A stretch of 64,000 bases of DNA, from the NCBI GenBank assembly GCA_963920575.1, contig CAWUCF010000017.1, forward strand, positions 1 through 64,000, given 5' to 3'. Shown piece after piece: positions 34,683 to 46,589 of the stretch. Numbering within the stretch: position 1 is the first letter of the stretch; the number at the start of each line of letters is the position of its first letter. A model generated the notes under the pieces. It did not search any database, was not told the origin of the DNA, and was given only the letters and a program-made list of their open reading frames with translations. The position numbers and the translations under genes are program-made. The stretch comes from Narthecium ossifragum (taxonomy: Eukaryota; Streptophyta; Magnoliopsida; Dioscoreales; Nartheciaceae).

Positions 34683-36670
34683 TTGATACTAGACCTTGCT
34701 AATTTTTATCCCTTTTTCTCATTCATATTTTTTCTAAATATCATCCCAGGCAGGCCTCCTCGAAGCCCCTGGCCAACGGATCGGACACGTCGAATCCCTG
34801 GATCTTCAGCCTACAAAATAGCAAGCTTTTATCTTTTACCTTTTTGCCTTTTCCTTCACTTTTTGATACTAGGCCTTGCTAATTTTTTTTCTTATTTCTT
34901 ATTCATTTTTTTGCTGTATATCATCCCAGGCAGGCCTCCTCGAAGCCCCTGGCCACCGGATCGAGCACGTCGAATCCCCGGATCCTCAACCTCCAAAATA
35001 GCAAGCTTTTACCTTTTACCTTTTTTGCCTTTTCCTTCACTTTTTAATACTAGGTCTTGCTAAATTTTTTTCATATTTCTCATTCATTTTCTTGCTGAAT
35101 ATCATCCAAGGTAGGCCTCCTGGAAGCTCTTGGCGACCGTATCGGGCTAGTCGAATCCTCAGATCCTCTGCCTCCAAAATAGCAAGCTTTTACCTTTTAC
35201 CTTTTTTGCCTTTTCCTTCACTTTTTGATACTAGGCCTTTCTAATTTTTTTCCCTTTTTCTCATTCATCTTTTTGCTGAATATCATCCCAGGCAGGCCTC
35301 CTCGAAGCCCCTGGCCACCGGATCGACCACGTCGAATCCCCGGATCCTCAGCCTGCAAAAAAGCAAGCTTTTACCTTTTACTTTTTTACCTTTTCCTTCA
35401 CTTTTTGATACTAGGCCTTGCTAAGTTTTTTTCTTATTTCTCATTCATTTTTTTGCTGAATATCATCCCAGGCAGGTCTCCTCGAAGCCCCTGGCCACCG
35501 GATCGAGCACGTCGAATCCCCGGATCCTCAACCTCCAAAATAGCAAGCTTTTACCTATTACCTTTTTTGTCTTTTCCTTCACTTTTTAATAATAGGTCTT
35601 TCTAAATTTTTTTCTTATTTTTCATTCATTTTTTTGCTGAATATCCTCCCAGGTAGGCCTCCTCGAAGCTCTTGGCGATCGAATCGGGCATGTCGAATCC
35701 TCAGATCCTCTGCCTCCAAAATAGCAAGCTTTTAGCTTTTACCTTTTTTGCCTTTTCCTTCACTTTTTGATACTAGGCCTTGCTAATTTTTTTCCCTTTT
35801 TCTCATTCGCCTTTTTGTTGAATATCATCCCAGGCAGGCCTCCTCGAAGCCCCTGGCCACCGGATCGACCACATCGAATCCCCGGATCCTCAGTTTGCAA
35901 AATAGCAAGCTTTTACCTTTTACCTTTTTGCCTTTTCCTTCACTTTTTGATACTAGGCCTTGCTAATTTTTTTTCTTATTTCTCATTCATTTTTTTGCTG
36001 AATATCATCCCAGGCAGGCCTCCTCGAAGCCCCTGGCCTCTGGATCGAGCACGTCAAATCCCCGGATCCTCACCCTCCAAAATAGCAAGCTTTTACCTTT
36101 TACCTTTTTTGCCTTTTCCTTCACTTTTTAATACTAGGTCTTGCTAAATTTTTTTCTTCTTTCTTATTCATTTTTTTGCTGAATATCATCCCAGGGAGTC
36201 CTCCTCGAAGCTCTTGGGGACCGAATCGGGCACGTCGAATTCTCAGATCCTCAGCCTCCAAAATAGCAAGCTTTTACCATTTACCTTTTTTGACTTTTTC
36301 TTCATATTTTGATACTAGGCCTTGCTAATTTTTTTCCCTTTTTGACATTCATCTTTTTGCTGAATATCATCCCAGGCAGGCCTCCTCGAAGCCCCTGGCC
36401 ACCGGATCGACCACGTCGAATCCCCGGATCCTCAGCCTCCATAATAGCAAGCTTTTACCTTTTACCTTTTTTACCTTTTCCCTCACTTTTTAATACTAGG
36501 CCTTTCTAATTTTTTTTCTTATTTCTCATTCATTTTTTTGCTGAATATCATCCCAGGTAGGCCTCCTCGAAGCTCTTGGCGACCGAATCGGGCACGTCGA
36601 ATCCTCAGATCCTCAGCCTCAAAAATAGCAAGCTTTTACCTTTTACCTTTTTTGCCTTTTCCTTCACTTT
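34683..36670 (+). repeat. trimeric 542-bp sub-period
   Basis: Monomers start at 34683, 35225, 35767 and 36309, each 542 bp apart, with the three variants following each other in the same order (TTTTTTCCC type, TTTTCTTATT type, CTCTTGGCGACCG type). The period is 181+181+180 bp. It is nested in the 2,882-bp unit, which suggests that the longer unit arose from trimers. A similar 541-542-bp period recurs around 43620-44800. Confidence 0.75.
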
Positions 36671-39600
36671 TTGATACTAGGCCTTGCTAATTTTTTTCCC
36701 TTTTTCTCATTCATCTTTTTGCTAAATATCATCCCAGGCAGGCCTCCTCGAAGCCCCTGGCCACCGGATCGGACACATCAAATCCCCGGATCCTCAGCAT
36801 GTAAAATAGCAAGCTTTTACCTTTTACCTTTTTGCCTTTTCGTTCACTTTTTGATACTAGGCCTTGCTAATTTTTTTTCTTATTTCTCATTCATTTTTTT
36901 GCTGAATATCATCCCAGGCAGGCCTCTTCGAAGCCCCTGGCCACCGGATCGAGCACGTCGAATCCCCGGATCCTCAGCCTCCAAAATAGCAAGCTTTTAC
37001 CTTTTACCTTTTTTGCCTTTTCCTTCACTTTTTAATACTAGGCCTTGCTAATTTTTTTTCTTATTTCTCATTCATTTTTTTGCTGAATATCATCCCAGGC
37101 AGGCCTCCTCGAAGCTCTTGGCAACCGAATCGGGCACGTCGAATCCTCAGATCCTCAGCCTCCAAAATTGTAAGCTTTTACCTTTTACCTTTTTGCCTTT
37201 TCCTTCACTTTTTGATACTAGGCCTTGCTAATTTTTTTTCTTGTTTCTCATTCATTTTTTTGCTGAATATCATCCCAGGCAGGCCTCTTCGAAGCTCCTG
37301 GCCACCGGATCGAGCACGTCGAATCCCCGGATCCTCAGCCTCCAAAATAGCAAACTTTTACCTTTTACCTTTTTTGCCTTTGACTTCACTTTTTAATAAT
37401 AGGCCTTGCTAATTTTTTTTCTTATTTCTCATTCATTTTTTTGCTGAATATCCTCTCAGGTGCCTTTCTCGAAGCTCTTGGCGACCGAATCGGGCACGTC
37501 GAATCCTCTGCCTCCAAAATAGCAAGCTTTTAGCTTTTACCTTTTTTGCCTTTTCCTTCAGTTTTTAATACTAGGCCTTGCTAATTTTTTTCCCCTTTTC
37601 TCATTCTTCTTTTTGCTGAATATCATCCCAGGCAGGCCTCCTCGAAGCCCCTGGCCACCGGATCGACCACATCGAATCCCCGGATCCTCAGTTTGCAAAA
37701 TAACAAGCTTTTACCTTTTACCTTTTTGCCTTTTCCTTCACTTTTTGATACTAGGCCTTGCTAATTTTTTTTGTTATTTCTCATTTAATCTTTTGCTGAA
37801 TATCATCCCAGGCAGGCCTCCTCGAAGCCCCTGGCCACCGGATCGAGCACGTCGAATCCCTGGATCCCCAACCTCCAAAATAGCAAGCTTTTACCTTTTA
37901 CCTTTTTTGCCTTTTCCTTCACTTTTTAATACTAGGTCTTGCTAAATTTTTTTCATATTTCTCATTCATTTTCTTGCTGAATATCATCCCAGGTAGGCCT
38001 CCTCGAAGCTCTTGGCGACCGAATCGGGCTAGTCGAATCCTCAGATCCTCTGCCTCCAAAATAGCAAGCTTTTACCTTTTACCTTTTTTGCCTTTTCCTT
38101 CACTTTTTGATACTAGGCCTTTCTAATTTTTTTCCCTTTTTCTCATTCATCTTTTTGCTGAATATCATCCCAGGCAGGCCTCCTCGAAGCCCCTGGCCAC
38201 CGGATCGACCACGTCGAATCCCCGGATCCTCAGCCTGCAAAAAAGCAAGCTTTTACCTTTTACTTTTTTACCTTTTCCTTCACTTTTTGATACTAGGCCT
38301 TGCTAAGTTTTTTTCTTATTTCTCATTCATTTTTTTGCTGAATATCATCCCAGGCAGGTCTCCTCGAAGCCCCTGGCCACCGGATCGAGCACGTCGAATC
38401 CCCGGATCCTCAACCTCCAAAATAGCAAGCTTTTACCTATTACCTTTTTTGTCTTTTCCTTCACTTTTTAATAATAGGTCTTTCTAAATTTTTTTCTTAT
38501 TTTTCATTCATTTTTTTGCTGAATATCCTCCCAGGTAGGCCTCCTCGAAGCTCTTGGCGATCGAATCGGGCATGTCGAATCCTCAGATCCTCTGCCTCCA
38601 AAATAGCAAGCTTTTAGCTTTTACCTTTTTTGCCTTTTCTTTCACTTTTTGATACTAGGCCTTGCTAATTTTTTTCCCTTTTTCTCATTCGCCTTTTTGT
38701 TGAATATCATCCCAGGCAGGCCTCCTCGAAGCCCCTGGCCACCGGATCGACCACATCGAATCCCCGGATCCTCAGTTTGCAAAATAGCAAGCTTTTACCT
38801 TTTACCTTTTTGCCTTTTCCTTCACTTTTTGATACTAGGCCTTGCTAATTTTTTTTCTTATTTCTCATTCATTTTTTTGCTGAATATCATCCCAGGCAGG
38901 CCTCCTCGAAGCCCCTGGCCTCTGGATCGAGCACGTCAAATCCCCGGATCCTCAACCTCCAAAATAGCAAGCTTTTACCTTTTACCTTTTTTGCCTTTTC
39001 CTTCACTTTTTAATACTAGGTCTTGCTAAATTTTTTTCTTCTTTCTTATTCATTTTTTTGCTGAATATCATCCCAGGGAGTCCTCCTCGAAGCTCTTGGG
39101 GACCGAATCGGGCACGTCGAATTCTCAGATCCTCAGCCTCCAAAATAGCAAGCTTTTACCATTTACCTTTTTTGCCTTTTTCTTCATATTTTGATACTAG
39201 GCCTTGCTAATTTTTTTCCCTTTTTGACATTCATCTTTTTGCTGAATATCATCCCAGGCAGGCCTCCTCGAAGCCCCTGGCCACCGGATCGACCACGTCG
39301 AATCCCCGGATCCTCAGCCTCCATAATAGCAAGCTTTTACCTTTTACCTTTTTTACCTTTTCCCTCACTTTTTAATACTAGGCCTTGCTAATTTTTTTTC
39401 TTATTTCTCATTCATTTTTTTGCTGAATATCATCCCAGGTAGGCCTCCTCGAAGCTCTTGGCGACCGAATCGGGCACGTCGAATCCTCAGATCCTCAGCC
39501 TCAAAAATAGCAAGCTTTTACCTTTTACCTTTTTTGCCTTTTCCTTCACTTTTTGATACTAGGCCTTGCTAATTTTTTTCCCTTTTTCTCATTCATCTTT

Positions 39601-42600
39601 TTGCTAAATATCATCCCAGGCAGGCCTCCTCGAAGCCCCTGGCCACCGGATCGGACACATCAAATCCCCGGATCCTCAGCATGTAAAATAGCAAGCTTTT
39701 ACCTTTTACCTTTTTGCCTTTTCCTTCACTTTTTGATACTAGGCCTTGCTAATTTTTTTTCTTATTTCTCATTCATTTTTTTGCTGAATATCATCCCAGG
39801 CAGGCCTCTTCGAAGCCCCTGGCCACCGGATCGAGCACGTCGAATCCCCGGATCCTCAGCCTCCAAAATAGCAAGCTTTTACCTTTTACCTTTTTTGCCT
39901 TTTCCTTCACTTTTTAATACTAGGCCTTGCTAATTTTTTTTCTTATTTCTCATTCATTTTTTTGCTGAATATCATCCCAGGCAGGCCTCCTCGAAGCTCT
40001 TGGCAACCGAATTGGGCACGTCGAATCCTCAGATCCTCAGCCTCCAAAATTGTAAGCTTTTACCTTTTACCTTTTTGCCTTTTCCTTCACTTTTTGATAC
40101 TAGGCCTTGCTAATTTTTTTTCTTGTTTCTCATTCATTTTTTTGCTGAATATCATCCCAGGCAGGCCTCTTCGAAGCTCCTGGCCACCGGATCGAGCACG
40201 TCGAATCCCCGGATCCTCAGCCTCCAAAATAGCAAACTTTTACCTTTTACCTTTTTTGCCTTTGACTTCACTTTTTAATAATAGGCCTTGCTAATTTTTT
40301 TTCTTATTTCTCATTCATTTTTTTGCTGAATATCCTCTCAGGTGCCTTTCTCGAAGCTCTTGGCGACCGAATCGGGCACGTCGAATCCTCTGCCTCCAAA
40401 ATAGCAAGCTTTTAGCTTTTACCTTTTTTGCCTTTTCCTTCAGTTTTTAATACTAGGCCTTGCTAATTTTTTTCCCCTTTTCTCAATCTTCTTTTTGCTG
40501 AATATCATCCCAGGCAGGCCTCCTCGAAGCCCCTGGCCACCGAATCGACCACATCGAATCCCCGGATCCTCAGTTTGCAAAATAACAAGCTTTTACCTTT
40601 TACCTTTTTGCCTTTTCCTTCACTTTTTGATACTAGGCCTTGCTAATTTTTTTTGTTATTTCTCATTTAATCTTTTGCTGAATATCATCCCAGGCAGGCC
40701 TCCTCGAAGCCCCTGGCCACCGGATCGAGCACGTCGAATCCCTGGATCCCCAACCTCCAAAATAGCAAGCTTTTACCTTTTACCTTTTTTGCCTTTTCCT
40801 TCACTTTTTAATACTAGGTCTTGCTAAATTTTTTTCATATTTCTCATTCATTTTCTTGCTGAATATCATCCCAGGTAGGCCTCCTCGAAGCTCTTGGCGA
40901 CCGAATCGGGCTAGTCGAATCCTCAGATCCTCTGCCTCCAAAATAGCAAGCTTTTACCTTTTACCTTTTTTGCCTTTTCCTTCACTTTTTGATACTAGGC
41001 CTTTCTAATTTTTTTCCCTTTTTCTCATTCATCTTTTTGCTGAATATCATCCCAGGCAGGCCTCCTCGAAGCCCCTGGCCACCGGATCGACCACGTCGAA
41101 TCCCCGGATCCTCAGCCTGCAAAAAAGCAAGCTTTTACCTTTTACTTTTTTACCTTTTCCTTCACTTTTTGATACTAGGCCTTGCTAAGTTTTTTTCTTA
41201 TTTCTCATTCATTTTTTTGCTGAATATCATCCCAGGCAGGTCTCCTCGAAGCCCCTGGCCACCGGATCGAGCACGTCGAATCCCCGGATCCTCAACCTCC
41301 AAAATAGCAAGCTTTTACCTATTACCTTTTTTGTCTTTTCCTTCACTTTTTAATAATAGGTCTTTCTAAATTTTTTTCTTATTTTTCATTCATTTTTTTG
41401 CTGAATATCCTCCCAGGTAGGCCTCCTCGAAGCTCTTGGCGATCGAATCGGGCATGTCGAATCCTCAGATCCTCTGCCTCCAAAATAGCAAGCTTTTAGC
41501 TTTTACCTTTTTTGCCTTTTCCTTCACTTTTTGATACTAGGCCTTGCTAATTTTTTTCCCTTTTTCTCATTCGCCTTTTTGTTGAATATCATCCCAGGCA
41601 GGCCTCCTCGAAGCCCCTGGCCACCGGATCGACCACATCGAATCCCCGGATCCTCAGTTTGCAAAATAGCAAGCTTTTACCTTTTACCTTTTTGCCTTTT
41701 CCTTCACTTTTTGATACTAGGCCTTGCTAATTTTTTTTGTTATTTCTCATTTAATCTTTTACTGAATATCATCCCAGGCAGGCCTCCTCGAAGCCCCTGG
41801 CCACCGGATCGAGCACGTCGAATCCCTGGATCCCCAACCTCCAAAATAGCAAGCTTTTACCTTTTACCTTTTTTGCCTTTTCCTTCACTTTTTAATACTA
41901 GGTCTTGCTAAATTTTTTTCTTCTTTCTCATTCATTTTTTTGCTGAATCTCATCCCAGGGAGGCCTCCTCGAAGCTATTGGCGACCGAATCGGGCACGTC
42001 GAATCCTAAGATCCTCAGCCTCCAAAATAGCAAGCTTTTACCTTTTACCTTTTTTGCCTTTTTCTTCACATTTTGATACTAGGCCTTGCTAATTTTTTTC
42101 CCTTTTTCTCATTCATCTTTTTGCTGAATATCATCCCAGGCAGGCCTCCTCGAAGCCCCTGGCCACCGGATCGACCACGTCGAATCCCCGGATCCTCAGC
42201 CTCCATAATAGCAAGCTTTTACCTTTTACCTTTTTTACCTTTTCCCTCACTTTTTAATACTAGGCCTTGCTAATTTTTTTTCTTATTTCTCATTCATTTT
42301 TTTGCTGAATATCATCCCAGGTAGGCCTCCTCGAAGCTCTTGGCGACCGAATCGGACACGTCGAATCCTCAGATCCTCAGCCTCCAAAATAGCAAGCTTT
42401 TACCTTTTACCTTTTTTTGCCTTTTCCTTCACTTTTTGATACAAGGCCTTGCTAATTTTTTTCCCTTTTTCTCATTCATCTTTTTGTTAAATATCATCCC
42501 AGGCAGGCCTCCTCGAAGCCCCTGCCCACCGGATCGGACACATCAAATCCCCGGATCCTCAGCCTGTAAAATAGCAAGCTTTTACCTTTTACCTTTTTGC

Positions 42601-42900
42601 CTTTTCCTTCACTTTTTGATACTAGGCCTTGCTAATTTTTTTTCTTATTTCTCATTCATTTTTTTGCTGAATATCATCCCAGGCAGGCCTCTTCGAAGCC
42701 CCTGGCCACCGGATCGAGCACGTCGAATCCCCGGATCCTCAGCCTCCAAAATAGCAAGCTTTTACCTTTTACCTTTTTTGGCTTTTCCTTCACTTTTTAA
42801 TACTAGGCCTTGCTAATTTTTTTTCTTATTTCTCATTCATTTTTTTGCTGAATATCATCCGAGGTAGGCATCCTCGAAGCTCTTGGCAACCGAATCGGGC
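35040..42900 (+). repeat. 2,882-bp higher-order repeat, about 2.7 copies
   Basis: Copies run about 35040-37921, 37922-40803 and 40804-42900 (incomplete). Matching monomers at 35225/38107/40989, 35767/38649/41531 and 36671/39553 are all exactly 2,882 bp apart, equal to 16 monomers with a few one-base and small deletions. Copies are nearly identical. Rare variants such as GGGCTAGTCGAATCC, TCATTTAATCTTTTGC and GAATATCCTCTCAGGTGCC recur in phase. The third copy has one monomer replaced (about 41735-41835). Confidence 0.9.
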
Positions 42901-43619
42901 TCGTTGAATCCTCAGATCCTCAGCCTCCAAAATAGCATGCTTTTACCTTATACCCTTTTTGCCTTTTCCTTCACATTTTGATACTAGGCCTTGCTAATTT
43001 TTTTCCCTTTTTCTCATTCATCTTTTTGCTAAATATCATCCCAGGCATGCCTTCTCGAAGCCCCTGGCCACCGGATCGAGCACGTCGAATCCCCGGATCC
43101 TCGGCCTCCATAATAGCAAGCTTTTACCTTTTACCTTTTTTGCCTTTTCCCTTACTTTTTAATACTAGGCCTTGCTAATTTTTTTTCTTTTTTCTCATTC
43201 ATTTTTTTGCTTAATATCATCCCAGGTAGGCCTCCTCGAAGCTCTTGGCGACCGAATCGGGCATGTCGAATCCTCAGATCCTTAGCCTCCAAAATAACAA
43301 GCTTTTACCTTTTACCTTTTTTGCCTTTTCCTTCACTTTTTGATACTAGGCCTTGCTAATTTTTTTCCCTTTTTCTCATTCATCTTTTTGCTAAATATCA
43401 TCCCAGGCAGGCCTCCTCGAAGCTCCTGGCCATGGGATCGGACACATCGAATCCCCGAATCCTCAGCCTGCAAAATATCAAGCTTTTACCTTTTACCTTT
43501 TTGCCTTTTCCTTCACTTTTTGATACTAGGCCTTGCTAATTTTTTTTCTTATTTCTCATTCATTTTTTTGCTGAATATCATCCCAGGCAGGCCTCCTCGA
43601 AGCCTCTGGCCACCAGATC

Positions 43620-44800
43620 GACCACGTCGAATCCCCGGATCCTTAGCCTCCAAAATAGCAAGCTTTTACCTTTTACCTTTTTTTCCCTTTTCCTTCACTT
43701 TTTAATACTAGGCCTTGCTAATTTTTTTTCTTATTTCTCATTTATTTTTTTGCTAAATATCATCCCAGGCAGGCCTCCTCGAAGCCCCTGGCCACCGGAT
43801 CGAGCACATCGAATCCCCGGATCCTCAGCCTCCAAAATAGGAAGCTTTTACCTTTTACCTTTTTTTCCATTTCCTTCACTTTTTAATACTCGCCCTTGCT
43901 AATTTTTTTTCTTATTTCTCATTCATTTTTTTGCTGAATATCATCCCAGGCAGGCCTCCTCGAAGCCCCTGGCCACCGGATCGAGCACGTCGAATCCCCG
44001 GATCCTCAGCCTCCAAAATAGCAAGCTTTTTCCTTTTACCTTTTTTGCCTTTTCCTTCACTTTTTAATACTAGGCCTTGCTAATTTTTTTTCATATTTCT
44101 CATATATTTTTTTGCTGAATATCATCCCAGGCAGGCCTCCTCGAAGCCTCTGGCCACCAGATCGACCACGTCGAATCCCCGGATCCTTAGCCTCCAAAAT
44201 AGCAAGCTTTTACCTTTTACCTTTTTTTGCCTTTTCCTTCACTTTTTAATACTAGGCCTTGCTAATTTTTTTTCTTATTTCTCATTTATTTTTTTGCTGA
44301 ATATCATCCCAGGCAGGCCTCCTCGAAGCCCCTGGCCACCGGATCGAGCACATCGAATCCCCGGATCCTCAGCCTCCAAAATAGCAAGCTTTTACCTTTT
44401 ACCTTTTTTTCCATTTCCTTCACTTTTTAATACTCGGCCTTGCTAATTTTTTTTCTTATTTCTCATTCATTTTTTTGCTGAATATCATCCCAGGCAGGCC
44501 TCCTCGAAGCCCCTGGCCACCGGATCGAGCACGTCGAATCCCCGGATCCTCAGCCTCCAAAATAGCAAGCTTTTTCCTTTTACCTTTTTTGCCTTTTCCT
44601 TCACTTTTTAATACTAGGCCTTGCTAATTTTTTTTCATATTTCTCATTTATTTTTTTGCTGAATATCATCCCAGGCAGGCCTCCTCGAAGCCCCTGGCCA
44701 CCGGATCGAGCACAACGAATCCCCGGATCCTCAGCCTCCAAAATAGCAAGCTTTTACCTTTTACCTTTTTTTCCTTTTCCTTCACTTTTTAATACTCGGC
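43620..44800 (+). repeat. short 541-542-bp tandem block
   Basis: The trimer from about 43700 recurs from about 44241, sharing TTTTTTTCCATTTCC, ATACTCGGCC (ATACTCGCCC in the first) and AGCTTTTTCC. About two copies and a partial third are present, lying between the 2,882-bp and 3,396-bp higher-order zones. Confidence 0.75.
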
Positions 44801-46589
44801 CTTGCTAATTTTTTTTCTTATTTCTCATTCATTTTTTTGCTGAATATCATTCCAAGTAGGCCTCCTCGAAACTCTTGGCGACCGAATCGGGCACGTCGAA
44901 TCCTCAGATCCTTAGCCTCCAAAATAGCAAACGTTTACCTTTTACCTTTTTTGCCTTTTCCTTCACTTTTTGATACCAGGCCTTCCTAATTTTTTTCCCT
45001 TTTTCTCATTCATCTTTTTGCTAAATATCATCCCAGGCAGGCCTCTTCGAAGCCCCTGGCCACCGGATCGGACACATCGAATCCCCGGATCCTCAGCCTA
45101 CAAAATAGCAAGCTTTTACCTTTTACCTTTTTGCCTTTTCCTTCACTTTTTGATACTAGGCCTTGCTAATTTTTTTTCTTGTTTCTCATTCATTTTTTTG
45201 CTGAATATCATCCCAGGCAGGCCTCTTCGAAGCTCCTGGCCACCGAATCGAGCACGTCGAATCCCCGGATCCTCAGCCTCCAAAATAGCAAGCTTTTACC
45301 TTTTACCTTTTTGCCTTTTCCTTCACTTTTTGATACTAGGCCTTGTTAATTTTTTTTCTTGTTTCTCATTCAATTTTTTGCTGAATATCATCCCAGGCAG
45401 GCCTCTTCGAAGCTCCTGGCCACCAGATCGAGCAAGTCGAATCCCCGGATCCTCAGCCTCCAAAATAGCAAACTTTTACCTTTTACCTTTTTTGCCTTTT
45501 CCTTCACTTTTTAATATTAGGCCTTGCTAATTTTTTTTCTTATTTCTCATTCATTTTTTTGCTGAATATCATCCCAGGCAGGACTCCTCGAAGCCCCTGG
45601 CCACCGGGTCGAGCACGTCGAATCCCCGGATCCTAAGCCTCCAAAATAGCAAGCTTTTACCTTTTACCTTTTTTGCCTTTTCCTTCACTTTTTAATACTT
45701 GGCCTTGCTAATTTTTTTTCTTATTTCTAATTCATTTTTTTGGTGAATATCATCCCAGGTAGGCCTCTTCGAAGCTCTTGGAGACCGAATCGGGCACGTC
45801 GAATCCTCAGATCCTCAGCCTCCAAAATAGCATGCTTTTACCTTTTACCTTTTTTGCCTTTTACTTCACATTTTGATACTCGGCCTTGCTAATTTTTTTC
45901 CCTTTTTCTCATTCATCTTTTTGCTAAATATCATCCCAGGCAGACCTCCTCGAAGCCCTTGGCCACCGGATCGACCACGTCGAATCCCCGGATCCTCAGC
46001 CGCCAAAATAGCAAGCTTTCACCTTTTACCTTTTTTGCCTTTTCCTTCACTTTTTAATACTAGGCCTTGCTAATGTTTTTTCTTATTTCTCATTCATTTT
46101 TTTGCTGAATATCATCCCAGGCAGGCCTCCTCGAAGCCCCTGACCACCGGATCGAGCACATCGAATCCCCGAATCCTCAGCCTCCAAAATAGCAAGCTTT
46201 TACCTTTTACCTTTTTTTCCTTTTCCTTCACTTTTTAATACTCGGCCTTGTTAATTTTTTTTCTTATTTCTCATTCATGTTTTTGCTGAATATCATTCCA
46301 GGTAGGCCTCCTCGAAACTCTTGGCGACCGAATCGGGCACGTCGAATCCTCAGATCCTCAGCCTCCAAAATAGCAAGCGTTTACCTTTAACCTTTTTTGC
46401 CTTTTCCTTCACTTTTTGATACCAGGCCTTCCTAATTTTTTTTCCTTTTTCTCATTCATCTTTTTGCTAAATATCATCCCAGGCAGGCCTACTCGAAGCC
46501 CCTGGCCACCGGATCGGACACATCGAATCCCCGGATCCTCAGCCTACAAAATAGCAAGCTTTTACCTTTTACCTTTTTGCCTTTTCCTT

